DNA of 64,000 nt from Schlesneria sp. DSM 10557 (GTDB lineage Bacteria; Planctomycetota; Planctomycetia; Planctomycetales; Planctomycetaceae): positions 3,658,001 through 3,722,000 of the forward strand of contig NZ_CP124747.1 of the NCBI RefSeq assembly GCF_041860085.1. Direction: 5' to 3'. Below, one piece after another: positions 7,934-15,792 of the stretch (positions are counted from its first letter, which is position 1; every line of letters starts with the position of its first letter). The notes beneath the pieces are model-generated. The model was not told the origin of the DNA. It saw nothing but the letters and a program-made list of their open reading frames with translations, and ran no database searches. The position numbers were made by a program, and so were the translations under genes.

Positions 7934-10900
7934 CTACTTCGAGGCGTTGAGGTAGGCCAACAAGTCCGCCATCGCCGCGACATCGAGTTGCTTCTCCAGA
8001 CCTTCCGGCATAAACGAAAGTCCCGTACTGACGATCTCTTCGATATCCACCCGCAGAATTGTCTCGGTGGTGTTATCCGACTTTCTGAGTGTCAGGCTGT
8101 TTGCCGTCTCGGCGGCGATCATACCGGTGACCGTACGACCACTTTCCAAAGCCACGACATACGTAAAGAACTGCGGCTTAACTTCGCGGTTCGGATCGAG
8201 AATATTCAGCATCACCGCCGCCATGCCCCGGTCTTTGATCGCATTCAGATCCGCCCCGATCGACTCGCCAACTCCCTCCAGCTTGTGGCAGGCCGCACAA
8301 GTCTTGCGGAACAGAGCGCGGCCTCGTTCGACGTCGCCCGCTTTTTCCAGTGATGACTGATAGGCGGCTACGACATCCGCACGGCGGTCGATCGTCGCCC
8401 CGGCGAACAGCTTTTCAGCTCGCTCACGAATTTTTGCATCCTGATGCTTCTTGAGCAGAGCGATCCTGGCGGGATCGAGTTCCGCGGTCGCAATCCGATT
8501 GTCACTGACGGCGTCCAGAAATTGTCCAATCCATTGAGGTCGCGAGAAGAGCGTTTCAACCGACGTGGCACGCAGCGGTGGTGTCTGAGATTTCCAGACA
8601 TCGATCATCATGGCTGCGACGTTATCACTGTCATACCGTGAAAGCGTCTCCAGTGCAGCCGCCTGAATCGGCTGCGGCTCGCGAGGTGTAATCAAATTGG
8701 CAAGCGTGGCCTGAACGCGATCAAAGGGCATCACCCCCAGTGTTCGGATTGCGTTGACCCGTGCATCCGTGGCCTGAGATTCGTTCTGAGCGGTCGCCTC
8801 AGCCTCGTCCGCCATGGTGGCCAGGATGGAGTGAACTTTTCCACCCGCAGTTCCATCAAGTAGCTCTCCCAGCGAGGAGTGCTTGTTGACCACATTTCGC
8901 ACAAGCTCAACCGCGAGAGAATGATCTGCCGGAGATTCGGATAACGAATTCAATTCTTTCAGGAACTGCGTCAGTTCCGTCTTGGAGTTGGCGGCCCCCA
9001 TCTGCTCGGCGAGGATTCCCAGCAGCTTTCGAATCTGTGGTTCCTGCCGGGTCTGAGGGTTCTTCAGCAACTGCGTGAAGAACTCGCCCCGACGATCCCC
9101 CACGGAACTGAGGATTGCGAGCTGCATCCACGTGTCTGCACCATCCTTGAGTGCCAATTGACTCAGGGCTGCCGTCACGGCCTGAGCGGGAAATGCCCCG
9201 AGTGTGAAAGCCGCCTGGTAACGAACGCTCAGGTCATTGTCCTGGGCAACCGCGACCACCGCTTCGGCGACATCGGGTCGATCAACGAACGATTCAGCCA
9301 GCCTGAGAGCGTGCTGCCGTGCACGAGGGTCGTCTGACCGCAGTTCAGAAATGACAAGCGACGGCTCCAGAGCCGACAATCCCTGCAGCGAGTACAGCGC
9401 CATAATCCGTGAGAGGGGTGAGGCAGACGACTTTGCCATGGCGTTCAGCGGTGCGATTGCGGCCGAGTCCTGACGCTCATAAATCAGTCGGGAAGCAGTC
9501 AGCCTGTGCCACCCGTTCGTGTGTTCCAGCAATTTGACCAGTTCGACCGTCGGCAGATCGCCGAGACGAGCTACCGGCTTCGGCTGAAAACCATCCGGAG
9601 CGATCCGATAGATGCGTCCCTGATTGGCCCCTGCACTCGTATCCATATGCTTCAGGATCTGGGGGGCGAGAAAGGCCGCCCCTTCAATGAGCTGACGGTA
9701 CATATCGATCACATACAGCGTCCCGTCGGGCGCGTTGGCAAACTGAACGGGTCGAAACCAGTTATCCGACGAAGCGAGAAATTCAGCCTGGGCATCCGCG
9801 CGGTGTGCGGTCAGACCGACTCCGGCCGGTTCCAGTCGGGCTCGATAGACGAGGTTATTCGCGACTTCCCCTACGAAGACATTGTCCAGAAATTCGTTCG
9901 GCCAGGCATCTCCCTGATAGGACGTGATGCCCGTTGCCCCGGTAAAGAATCCCGATGCGCTGCCACCCTCGTCAGAACCCGGGATGGCTCCCTGACTCCG
10001 CAAGCGGGTCCGCAGAATTCGCCATGGTTCGACGGGACTGATCCGCATCAGTTTCGTGAACTTCCCGTCGGGTGCGATATTGATCGCTGCAGCCGGAGCC
10101 TGCAAATAAGGATTACGCGACAGATATCGTCCGTCGTACATAATCATGTGCACCGGTTCGCTGTTGCCACAGACAAATCCCCGCAGTTGCCAGCGATCGA
10201 GACTCATCCCATGCTGACCACCGCCGCTTGTTGCGGTGAGCGTCATCTGCCGTGGTTCCAGCAGCAGGTGCTGGCCGCGCACATTGATCGGCTTATCGAT
10301 TTTCTGATCCGCCTGAGAAGGATCCGCTACGGCAACGATCTCGCCACCATCCAGTCCTGTCGGAATATGAAACCGATTATCGAAACGCCACTGAAAGGAG
10401 TTGAGCATCCCTTCACCCGCTTTATCCTGCCCGAAGCCGGTGAACAGCCTCTGCCGAATATCCGCTATTCCGTCTCCATCGGTGTCCTTGCAGAACAGGA
10501 TATCGGGTGCAACCCCCACCAGAATCCCCCCATTCCAGCACGCCACGGCCGTCGGATAGTCCAGGTCATCGACGTAAACGGTCGCCTGATCGAATCGACC
10601 GTCCCCGTCTGTATCGACCAGTCGCCGGATGGAGCCTTTTCCGTGGGGAGCAGGACTGGCGTACTGGTTGTACTCGGGCAACTCAACGACGAACGCCCGA
10701 CCGTATTCGTCAAACGTCATTCCCATGGGCGATCGGATCAGCGGCTCCGCGGCAACAAGTTCAGCGTGGAAGCCCCCCTTCAACCGGATCGCCTTCAGAG
10801 ATTCGTCGGGAGATTTACCGGGAATACTGGGAAGTTCTCCGCTGAAGTCCGATTCTTCCCCGCACAGAGGGTTAAAGCCCGCCAGTAGCGTCATTCCGGC

Positions 10901-10942
10901 CGTCAGCAAACAACGGACAAACCACTTCGGAGCGCGATGCAT
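7934..10942 (-). CDS. PVC-type membrane-bound dehydrogenase with HEAT-like region and C-terminal haem-binding CxxCH domain
   Basis: Exported protein of 1002 residues, of a family found mainly in Planctomycetes, Verrucomicrobia and relatives. A signal peptide occupies about residues 1-28. The N-terminal half is a beta-propeller dehydrogenase-like domain similar to quinoprotein glucose dehydrogenases, with repeated calcium-site-like DTDGDG segments. The middle (about 440-830) is alpha-helical and HEAT-like. The c-type cytochrome motif CAACH is at 882-886, and the terminal domain is typical of PVC haem proteins. It probably oxidises a sugar or alcohol in the periplasm and passes electrons to the haem; the substrate is unknown. 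It follows the ceramidase-like gene by six bases, so the two are likely one transcript. Confidence 0.93.
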   Translation of the reverse strand: MHRAPKWFVRCLLTAGMTLLAGFNPLCGEESDFSGELPSIPGKSPDESLKAIRLKGGFHAELVAAEPLIRSPMGMTFDEYGRAFVVELPEYNQYASPAPHGKGSIRRLVDTDGDGRFDQATVYVDDLDYPTAVACWNGGILVGVAPDILFCKDTDGDGIADIRQRLFTGFGQDKAGEGMLNSFQWRFDNRFHIPTGLDGGEIVAVADPSQADQKIDKPINVRGQHLLLEPRQMTLTATSGGGQHGMSLDRWQLRGFVCGNSEPVHMIMYDGRYLSRNPYLQAPAAAINIAPDGKFTKLMRISPVEPWRILRTRLRSQGAIPGSDEGGSASGFFTGATGITSYQGDAWPNEFLDNVFVGEVANNLVYRARLEPAGVGLTAHRADAQAEFLASSDNWFRPVQFANAPDGTLYVIDMYRQLIEGAAFLAPQILKHMDTSAGANQGRIYRIAPDGFQPKPVARLGDLPTVELVKLLEHTNGWHRLTASRLIYERQDSAAIAPLNAMAKSSASPLSRIMALYSLQGLSALEPSLVISELRSDDPRARQHALRLAESFVDRPDVAEAVVAVAQDNDLSVRYQAAFTLGAFPAQAVTAALSQLALKDGADTWMQLAILSSVGDRRGEFFTQLLKNPQTRQEPQIRKLLGILAEQMGAANSKTELTQFLKELNSLSESPADHSLAVELVRNVVNKHSSLGELLDGTAGGKVHSILATMADEAEATAQNESQATDARVNAIRTLGVMPFDRVQATLANLITPREPQPIQAAALETLSRYDSDNVAAMMIDVWKSQTPPLRATSVETLFSRPQWIGQFLDAVSDNRIATAELDPARIALLKKHQDAKIRERAEKLFAGATIDRRADVVAAYQSSLEKAGDVERGRALFRKTCAACHKLEGVGESIGADLNAIKDRGMAAVMLNILDPNREVKPQFFTYVVALESGRTVTGMIAAETANSLTLRKSDNTTETILRVDIEEIVSTGLSFMPEGLEKQLDVAAMADLLAYLNASK

Positions 10943-10948
10943 AGTTCG

Positions 10949-12340
10949 TTAATCCCGTACTTGTTCGACCAGTTTCTTAACCGAAGCGGCAATTCGATCT
11001 TCCACATCGCCTGCCCAGCGAAGGGCGGGACGACCGTACTCGTACAGACTGGATCCCCCTTCGTAACCCCCTTCTTCCCAGACTCGGCGCGAAGGGATGT
11101 ACGAGATCATGTCGTCGGTATAACCACAGACCCACGTTCCGGGCCCGTACTCGTGCTTGAATCTCAGAGCATAGTCAACAACCGTCTCAGCCCCCTGACC
11201 GATCACCAGCATCTCTTTCCCTAATTGCCAGGCATGGACCGGGTACGGGTAGGAATTTGAGAAGGTTTCCCCTGCGTCAAGCTTGGCGAGCATTCGACGG
11301 GCCCACCGCGCTCGAATCTCGTGATTCTCGGCCGCGAACTTGTTGAGGTCTTCCCGGGTGACCGTCTTCAGATAGGGAAGCTCGACCAGTTCAAAGGCGG
11401 TCCGCAACCCTCCCGACACCGTCGTCAGCGTTTGCACGAGCGCCTCTTCCACACCGACGGCCAGCATGTGACCATACTTTTCACAGAGCTGGACCGTACG
11501 TCGGGGCAAGGGGTTCTGGTCCCCCCCGCACGTGTTGACGAACATGGCTGTCGTACCGGGATGGTTCTTTTCAATCTCGACTTGCGCAAAGCCGGGATAG
11601 TCCCCGCACCAGGTCATGAAGCTGAGAGTCGTCGGATGGCAGGCATAGCCGAACAGCACGGCCTCCAGCATTCCATCGGGTCGCGTGACCGTGAGAATCG
11701 GGACCGAATGATCGACGGGCCCCAGCAGAGGGATCCCCTTTTCCAGCATATTGGCCACGTCGGCTTCACGATTGTTTCGGCGGTTCACGGCAAACGTCGC
11801 GTGCCCTTCCCCCATCTTCAGGGTTGCCGGAGCAAGGTTTGCCAGTGCTTCACCCACCAGATCCACCGTCGCAGTGACCATCTCGGCCGTGTATTCGTCA
11901 ACCAGTTTGACCTGCTCAGGGTCGACGATGTAGTAATCAACAAGATCATCGCCCAGACGAGGCCCGCAATGATTGTGAGAGAAGGTGAACATGATCTGCT
12001 TACGATCAAGGTCATATTTCTCTTTGACCCGCTGGAACACGATATCACTCATGATTTTCGGCACCCCCTGAAAATCACTGGTAATCAGCACGGCACGATT
12101 CCCCTTCGTGTCTTCCAGTGCCACGGCCTTCATCCACAGATCGTGCAGCTTACCGTCAGGTGCACGTTTGGACCCGTACCCCGCCAGCCAGACCGCAGTC
12201 TTGGGAGTAATGACGGTCCGTGCGACCCCCGCCTTCCACTCGGTCGCGGCGGCGTCTCCCTTCGCACCTTCTGCTGCCGTGACGTCTGACCCAGCCATCG
12301 CGCTGATCGCCAGCAGGAAAATACCGAGAACGCAATTCAT
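10949..12340 (-). CDS. Neutral/alkaline ceramidase-like exported hydrolase
   Basis: Protein of 463 residues related to the N-terminal domain of neutral/alkaline non-lysosomal ceramidases, which hydrolyse the amide bond of ceramides with a zinc site. Seen are a signal peptide (about 1-23, MNCVLGIFLLAISAMAG), VARTVITPK at the start of the domain, the HNHCGPRLGD histidine motif, and YACHPTTLS and NTCGGDQNP segments. It lacks the C-terminal domain of true ceramidases, so amide or ester hydrolysis of another lipid or glycan is possible. The ATG at 12340 is chosen because it has AGGGGG six bases upstream and begins a clean signal peptide; the frame is open further upstream to 12490. It is the first gene of an operon with the haem-binding dehydrogenase. 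Confidence 0.87.
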   Translation of the reverse strand: MNCVLGIFLLAISAMAGSDVTAAEGAKGDAAATEWKAGVARTVITPKTAVWLAGYGSKRAPDGKLHDLWMKAVALEDTKGNRAVLITSDFQGVPKIMSDIVFQRVKEKYDLDRKQIMFTFSHNHCGPRLGDDLVDYYIVDPEQVKLVDEYTAEMVTATVDLVGEALANLAPATLKMGEGHATFAVNRRNNREADVANMLEKGIPLLGPVDHSVPILTVTRPDGMLEAVLFGYACHPTTLSFMTWCGDYPGFAQVEIEKNHPGTTAMFVNTCGGDQNPLPRRTVQLCEKYGHMLAVGVEEALVQTLTTVSGGLRTAFELVELPYLKTVTREDLNKFAAENHEIRARWARRMLAKLDAGETFSNSYPYPVHAWQLGKEMLVIGQGAETVVDYALRFKHEYGPGTWVCGYTDDMISYIPSRRVWEEGGYEGGSSLYEYGRPALRWAGDVEDRIAASVKKLVEQVRD

Positions 12341-12653
12341 CAGCGCCCCCTGACAAACCTGAAACGTCGCTGTCCGAGATTGAGAGAATCCCCAAGATCT
12401 TCGATTACTCAGCATGTTTGTGTCCTGATCACAGTGAATCACTTTGTCGGGATGCATTCGGGCCGCAAGTCGCGTCCCATGGTCGACCACACCTGCCGGG
12501 TGGTGCTAATTGGCGAGGTGGAATTCGCTGGCAGTCATAAGAAACAGGGAGTGAGCAGTCAGGGACCAGTCGATCGTGAAACCCGTCATCGATTCCGGTC
12601 CAGCATAGTGCACTCATAGATCGCAACAATCAAGCAGCAGCAATTGACGAGAG
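12341..12653. other. Intergenic region upstream of the ceramidase-like gene
   Basis: A 313-base gap between two minus-strand genes. The ceramidase frame stays open through about half of it but without a plausible ribosome-binding site or codon pattern. It probably holds the promoter of the ceramidase/dehydrogenase operon. No convincing -35/-10 pair or strong hairpin was found. Confidence 0.4.
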
Positions 12654-13691
12654 CTACTCGGTTCCCGTGGGAACCTCGGCGACACTCCGCGCGACTCGCA
12701 ACCCGACATAGTTTTTCGGGAAGCCGACGGGTTCGCCATTGCGAGCGGCGCAACGGGCCAGCAGCGGGCCGTTGAACCAGGACCCTCCGCGGATCACCCG
12801 ATGCGTCGCCGGAACGGACTCATCCGTCTCTTGCGACGTGCGGTAGGCCTCTTCGCTATAGGCATTGGAACAGAATTCCGCCACGTTTCCGTGAATATCG
12901 AACAAGCCCAGGGGATTGGGTTTGCGCTCTCCCTTCTCGTGGGCACGTTGTCCCGAGTTGAGATAGCCCGTGACAGCGTATTCATCCAGGACCGCATCAG
13001 TATCCCCAAAGCACCAGGCGGTTTCTGTACCGGCGCGGCAGGCATACTCCCACTCTTCTTCGGTCGGTAACCGATAGCCCGGTCCTCCGTTAATCGTCAC
13101 CTTCGCTGTAGCGATCGCCAGCTTCGGTTCTTCGATGTTCTCGCGAGGATACTCCCGCAGTTCGATCTCCTCGAGCGTGTAGTAAGGGGGCAAACCTTCG
13201 ACTCGACTGAGACCATTCAGATACTCGAGCGCTTCGTACCAGGAAAGGGATTCCACCGGGAACTGGCTGGTGTCGATGCCCTCGACTTCTTTCTTTCCGG
13301 TCCCTTCGGCACTGAACCAGCTGGGGTTCTTTCCCATGACGGCCCGGTACTGATCCTGGGTGACCTCATACTTCCCCAGATAAAAGGGAGCCTTAATCTC
13401 GACAATGTGGATGGGGTGCTCTTGTGGTTGCGACCGGTAATCTCCTTCGGACGACCCCATCAGGAATTTTCCCGGCTGAATCAGAATCAGTTCCATGTTA
13501 CTGGAACTGGTTTCTGATGAGACGGCCGGTACGACCAGTTCCAGTTCGGGCCGTGGTGTCACCGAGGCACCGACGGAGGTCACCTTCGAAGATGCCGGGG
13601 TCGACGCATCGCCGGAACCGCATCCTCCCGTTACAGAACAGGCCAAGAGCCACCCCATGCCCGCAGCGATGCGTATCCCGCAATCCCGCAC
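12654..13691 (-). CDS. Formylglycine-generating enzyme (SUMF1) family lipoprotein
   Basis: Exported protein of 345 residues with a lipoprotein-type N-terminus (hydrophobic core then LLAC/TGGC cysteines). A low-complexity Ser/Thr linker leads to a SUMF1/FGE-sulfatase-modifying domain from about residue 65. Family motifs include MGSSEGD, PVESLSWYEALEYLN, RLPTEEEWEYACRAG, GNVAEF and RGGSWFNGP. Of the two redox cysteines of true FGE, only the RCAAR cysteine (Cys314) is present; the partner position is Leu. Sulfatase activation is therefore uncertain, and many planctomycete members are thought to act otherwise. The start is GTG with GAGGGG upstream. It lies downstream of a DUF1559 gene and a small lipoprotein gene on the same strand. 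Confidence 0.88.
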   Translation of the reverse strand: MRDCGIRIAAGMGWLLACSVTGGCGSGDASTPASSKVTSVGASVTPRPELELVVPAVSSETSSSNMELILIQPGKFLMGSSEGDYRSQPQEHPIHIVEIKAPFYLGKYEVTQDQYRAVMGKNPSWFSAEGTGKKEVEGIDTSQFPVESLSWYEALEYLNGLSRVEGLPPYYTLEEIELREYPRENIEEPKLAIATAKVTINGGPGYRLPTEEEWEYACRAGTETAWCFGDTDAVLDEYAVTGYLNSGQRAHEKGERKPNPLGLFDIHGNVAEFCSNAYSEEAYRTSQETDESVPATHRVIRGGSWFNGPLLARCAARNGEPVGFPKNYVGLRVARSVAEVPTGTE

Positions 13692-13716
13692 AAAGCACCC
13701 CTCTTCCTCAGTGAAA

Positions 13717-14169
13717 CTATTTATTGTTCAGCCGTATGTCGTAAATATTTTCACCAGAGAGAACTTCAAATTCCAATCCGCTGGTCTTCGAAGCGGTATA
13801 CTTCTTCGGAACGAGACTCTTTCCCGGAACAATTTCTTCGGTGCGGATCCCGGTCACGGATCCTCCGACCTCTTTCTCATCGGGGTCATCGTGATAGTCG
13901 ATCGCGATCTTCTGCAGGCCGACGACCACGCGCGCTTTGTAATTCCCTTCTTCATCGATATTCGCCGACGCAATCGGCCCTTCGACGTGGTCGAAGATCA
14001 CGCGTCCACCCGGAATCGGTTCGTCACCGATGCTGACCGTCCCCGCGATCGTCGCATATTCCCGTTTCGAACCGCCGCCACAACCGGATGTGATGAGTAG
14101 CGTCAGAACGATTCCTGCACAACCAATCTCACGCAAGCAGCGAGCGTTATACTGCCAAACGTCCAACAT
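13717..14169 (-). CDS. Small lipoprotein with transthyretin/carboxypeptidase-regulatory-like fold
   Basis: Lipoprotein of 150 residues with lipobox LITSGC (Cys about residue 30). The mature part reads as a short beta-sandwich, TIAGTVSIGDEPIPGGRVIFDH...NIDEEGNYKARV, which matches the carboxypeptidase-regulatory/transthyretin-like pattern of planctomycete lipoproteins. Its specific role is unknown. GAGGGG lies about nine bases before the ATG. It sits between a DUF1559 gene upstream and the SUMF1-like gene downstream on the same strand. A second DUF1559/lipoprotein pair occurs at 52.5-54.1 kb, which supports a functional link. Confidence 0.8.
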   Translation of the reverse strand: MLDVWQYNARCLREIGCAGIVLTLLITSGCGGGSKREYATIAGTVSIGDEPIPGGRVIFDHVEGPIASANIDEEGNYKARVVVGLQKIAIDYHDDPDEKEVGGSVTGIRTEEIVPGKSLVPKKYTASKTSGLEFEVLSGENIYDIRLNNK

Positions 14170-14329
14170 AGGTCAGAACCCCTCTTTCAATGACGGGGGG
14201 CGCATCGGGGGCGCAACGCAACACGACGAGAAGTGCCGGCAATCAGGGCAAGCACTCCTCGCGACGTTGCGCCACAACGCGATCCCACCAAGACAAACCG
14301 AGTCACTGCAACACGCATCAGCAGGCGTT

Positions 14330-15352
14330 TTAGAACTCGCCCAGTGCGTTCCCGTCGGCCCGGTCGGCCAGATTCTTGTAGGTCGTCAGGTCGATCGAAT
14401 CGCTGATAAAGCGGACTGACCCATCGCACAAGAGCGTGTGCACACCACCGACGTGACCACTCTTCAGAGCGGCTTTCGTGATCGTGTTGTGAACAGGGAC
14501 CTCAGTCCATGCATACTGACGGTAAGCACGACTATTCGGCGGATAGGCAATCACGCGCAGTCCATATGCGTAGTCTCCACCCCTGCCGGTGCAGTTGTAA
14601 AACGTGTAGCCCATCGCCCAGGCATGGGTTGCGTCGTGATGACTCCCCAACGAGCCATAATTCTGACCGGGGGCTTTGTGCGAGTACTCGCCGAATGCCA
14701 TCGTGTTGGAACTACCGTCCGTGCAATCACGCAGAGAATATTTGATATTGAAGTTGAACATACCCCCGATCGACTTCTGCTCTTCATCCCGACCATTGCT
14801 GGGAGGGCAGCGGTGTGGATAGCGGTCCGAACCCATAATGGCCTCGTATTCCGCGATCCCCTGCTTGTTCAATTCCGGTGTGCCTGCCGAGTAGTTTGCG
14901 CTGGGAGCATGAGTCGACGAAGGGCACAAAAACGCGGGAATCTTGGTCTGGATCGCGGCGGCGTGCACAGGGTCAGTAATCCCGCAGCAAAGCCATGTCG
15001 AGTGACTGAAGTTGAAGCGGTTATAGATGTTCGCCAGATCCATATAGGGAAGGATCTCGACATGCACGGAATGGCCGGTGAGAGGATCATCCGCCTGAGT
15101 CGTGGTTTCGCCCATGGGGAAGCAGTCATGGGTATCGTGATAGTTATGAAGCGCCAGACCAATCTGCTTCATATTGTTCTTGCACTGCGTCCGGCGTGCG
15201 GCTTCACGAGCCTGCTGCACCGCGGGAAGCAGGAGCGCAATCAGAACGGCAATGATCGCGATCACGACCAGCAGTTCAATCAGCGTAAACCCTTGTAACG
15301 GGCGGCAGCCTTGTGGGCGCCTGAAGCAAGACCTGGAATCTTTCAGCAGCAT
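14330..15352 (-). CDS. DUF1559 domain-containing pseudopilin-like protein
   Basis: Protein of 340 residues of the DUF1559 family, which is greatly expanded in planctomycetes. A 21-residue basic leader ends in Gly and is followed by FTLIELLVVIAIIAVLIALL, a class III prepilin-type cleavage and membrane segment. EAARRTQCKNNMKQIGLALHNYHD follows, as in all members. The C-terminus has the family closing motif, LLCDGSVRFISDSID. It is presumably processed by a prepilin peptidase and exposed at the envelope; its function is not established. The ATG has GGGGG about nine bases upstream. It heads a likely module with the small lipoprotein and the SUMF1-like lipoprotein. Confidence 0.93.
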   Translation of the reverse strand: MLLKDSRSCFRRPQGCRPLQGFTLIELLVVIAIIAVLIALLLPAVQQAREAARRTQCKNNMKQIGLALHNYHDTHDCFPMGETTTQADDPLTGHSVHVEILPYMDLANIYNRFNFSHSTWLCCGITDPVHAAAIQTKIPAFLCPSSTHAPSANYSAGTPELNKQGIAEYEAIMGSDRYPHRCPPSNGRDEEQKSIGGMFNFNIKYSLRDCTDGSSNTMAFGEYSHKAPGQNYGSLGSHHDATHAWAMGYTFYNCTGRGGDYAYGLRVIAYPPNSRAYRQYAWTEVPVHNTITKAALKSGHVGGVHTLLCDGSVRFISDSIDLTTYKNLADRADGNALGEF

Positions 15353-15792
15353 GACAAATACCCCCGATTAAAACTGTGTAAAAAGAACACATCGTCGAAG
15401 CCTGTCAAAAACAGAGAAGGAGATTCTAGAATTGCATTCGGCGTGCCGGAAAACGATACTCCTCGCGATCAATCAAACTCAATAAACCTGCCGAGAGATT
15501 CCCGCATTCTCAAAGGGCTCTCACCGAAGAAAAGAGGCCTGAATACAGGAGATGCGACACCAGAAACCTTCTCGTTGCCTCTCTCATGGTTGTCGTTTTT
15601 TGTATACAAAGCAAGCAGATTCGCTGAAAAAAGAGGCGATCACATCAAATTTCTTTGATTCTTCTGAAGGCAATCACTTGTGGGTGACTGCAGAGACTTA
15701 AATGCATTAAAAACCAACAACCCCAGCCAATCAGTGCCCCATTTACAGGCAATGATTATTATAACTCCATAAACACTTCAGGAGTCGTCAGC
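15353..15792. other. AT-rich divergent intergenic region
   Basis: A 440-base region between the divergent DUF1559 and hydrolase genes, clearly richer in A+T than its surroundings. It should hold promoters for both. On the minus strand TTGACA occurs at about 15401-15406, but its spaced -10 partner is weak. On the plus strand an AT-rich TTATTATAAC lies about 35 bases before the hydrolase start. No coding potential was found. Confidence 0.45.

Noticed and set aside
9506-10888. 460-codon plus-strand frame
   Set aside because: Antisense to the haem-binding dehydrogenase; its protein is low in conserved pattern and has no ribosome-binding site.
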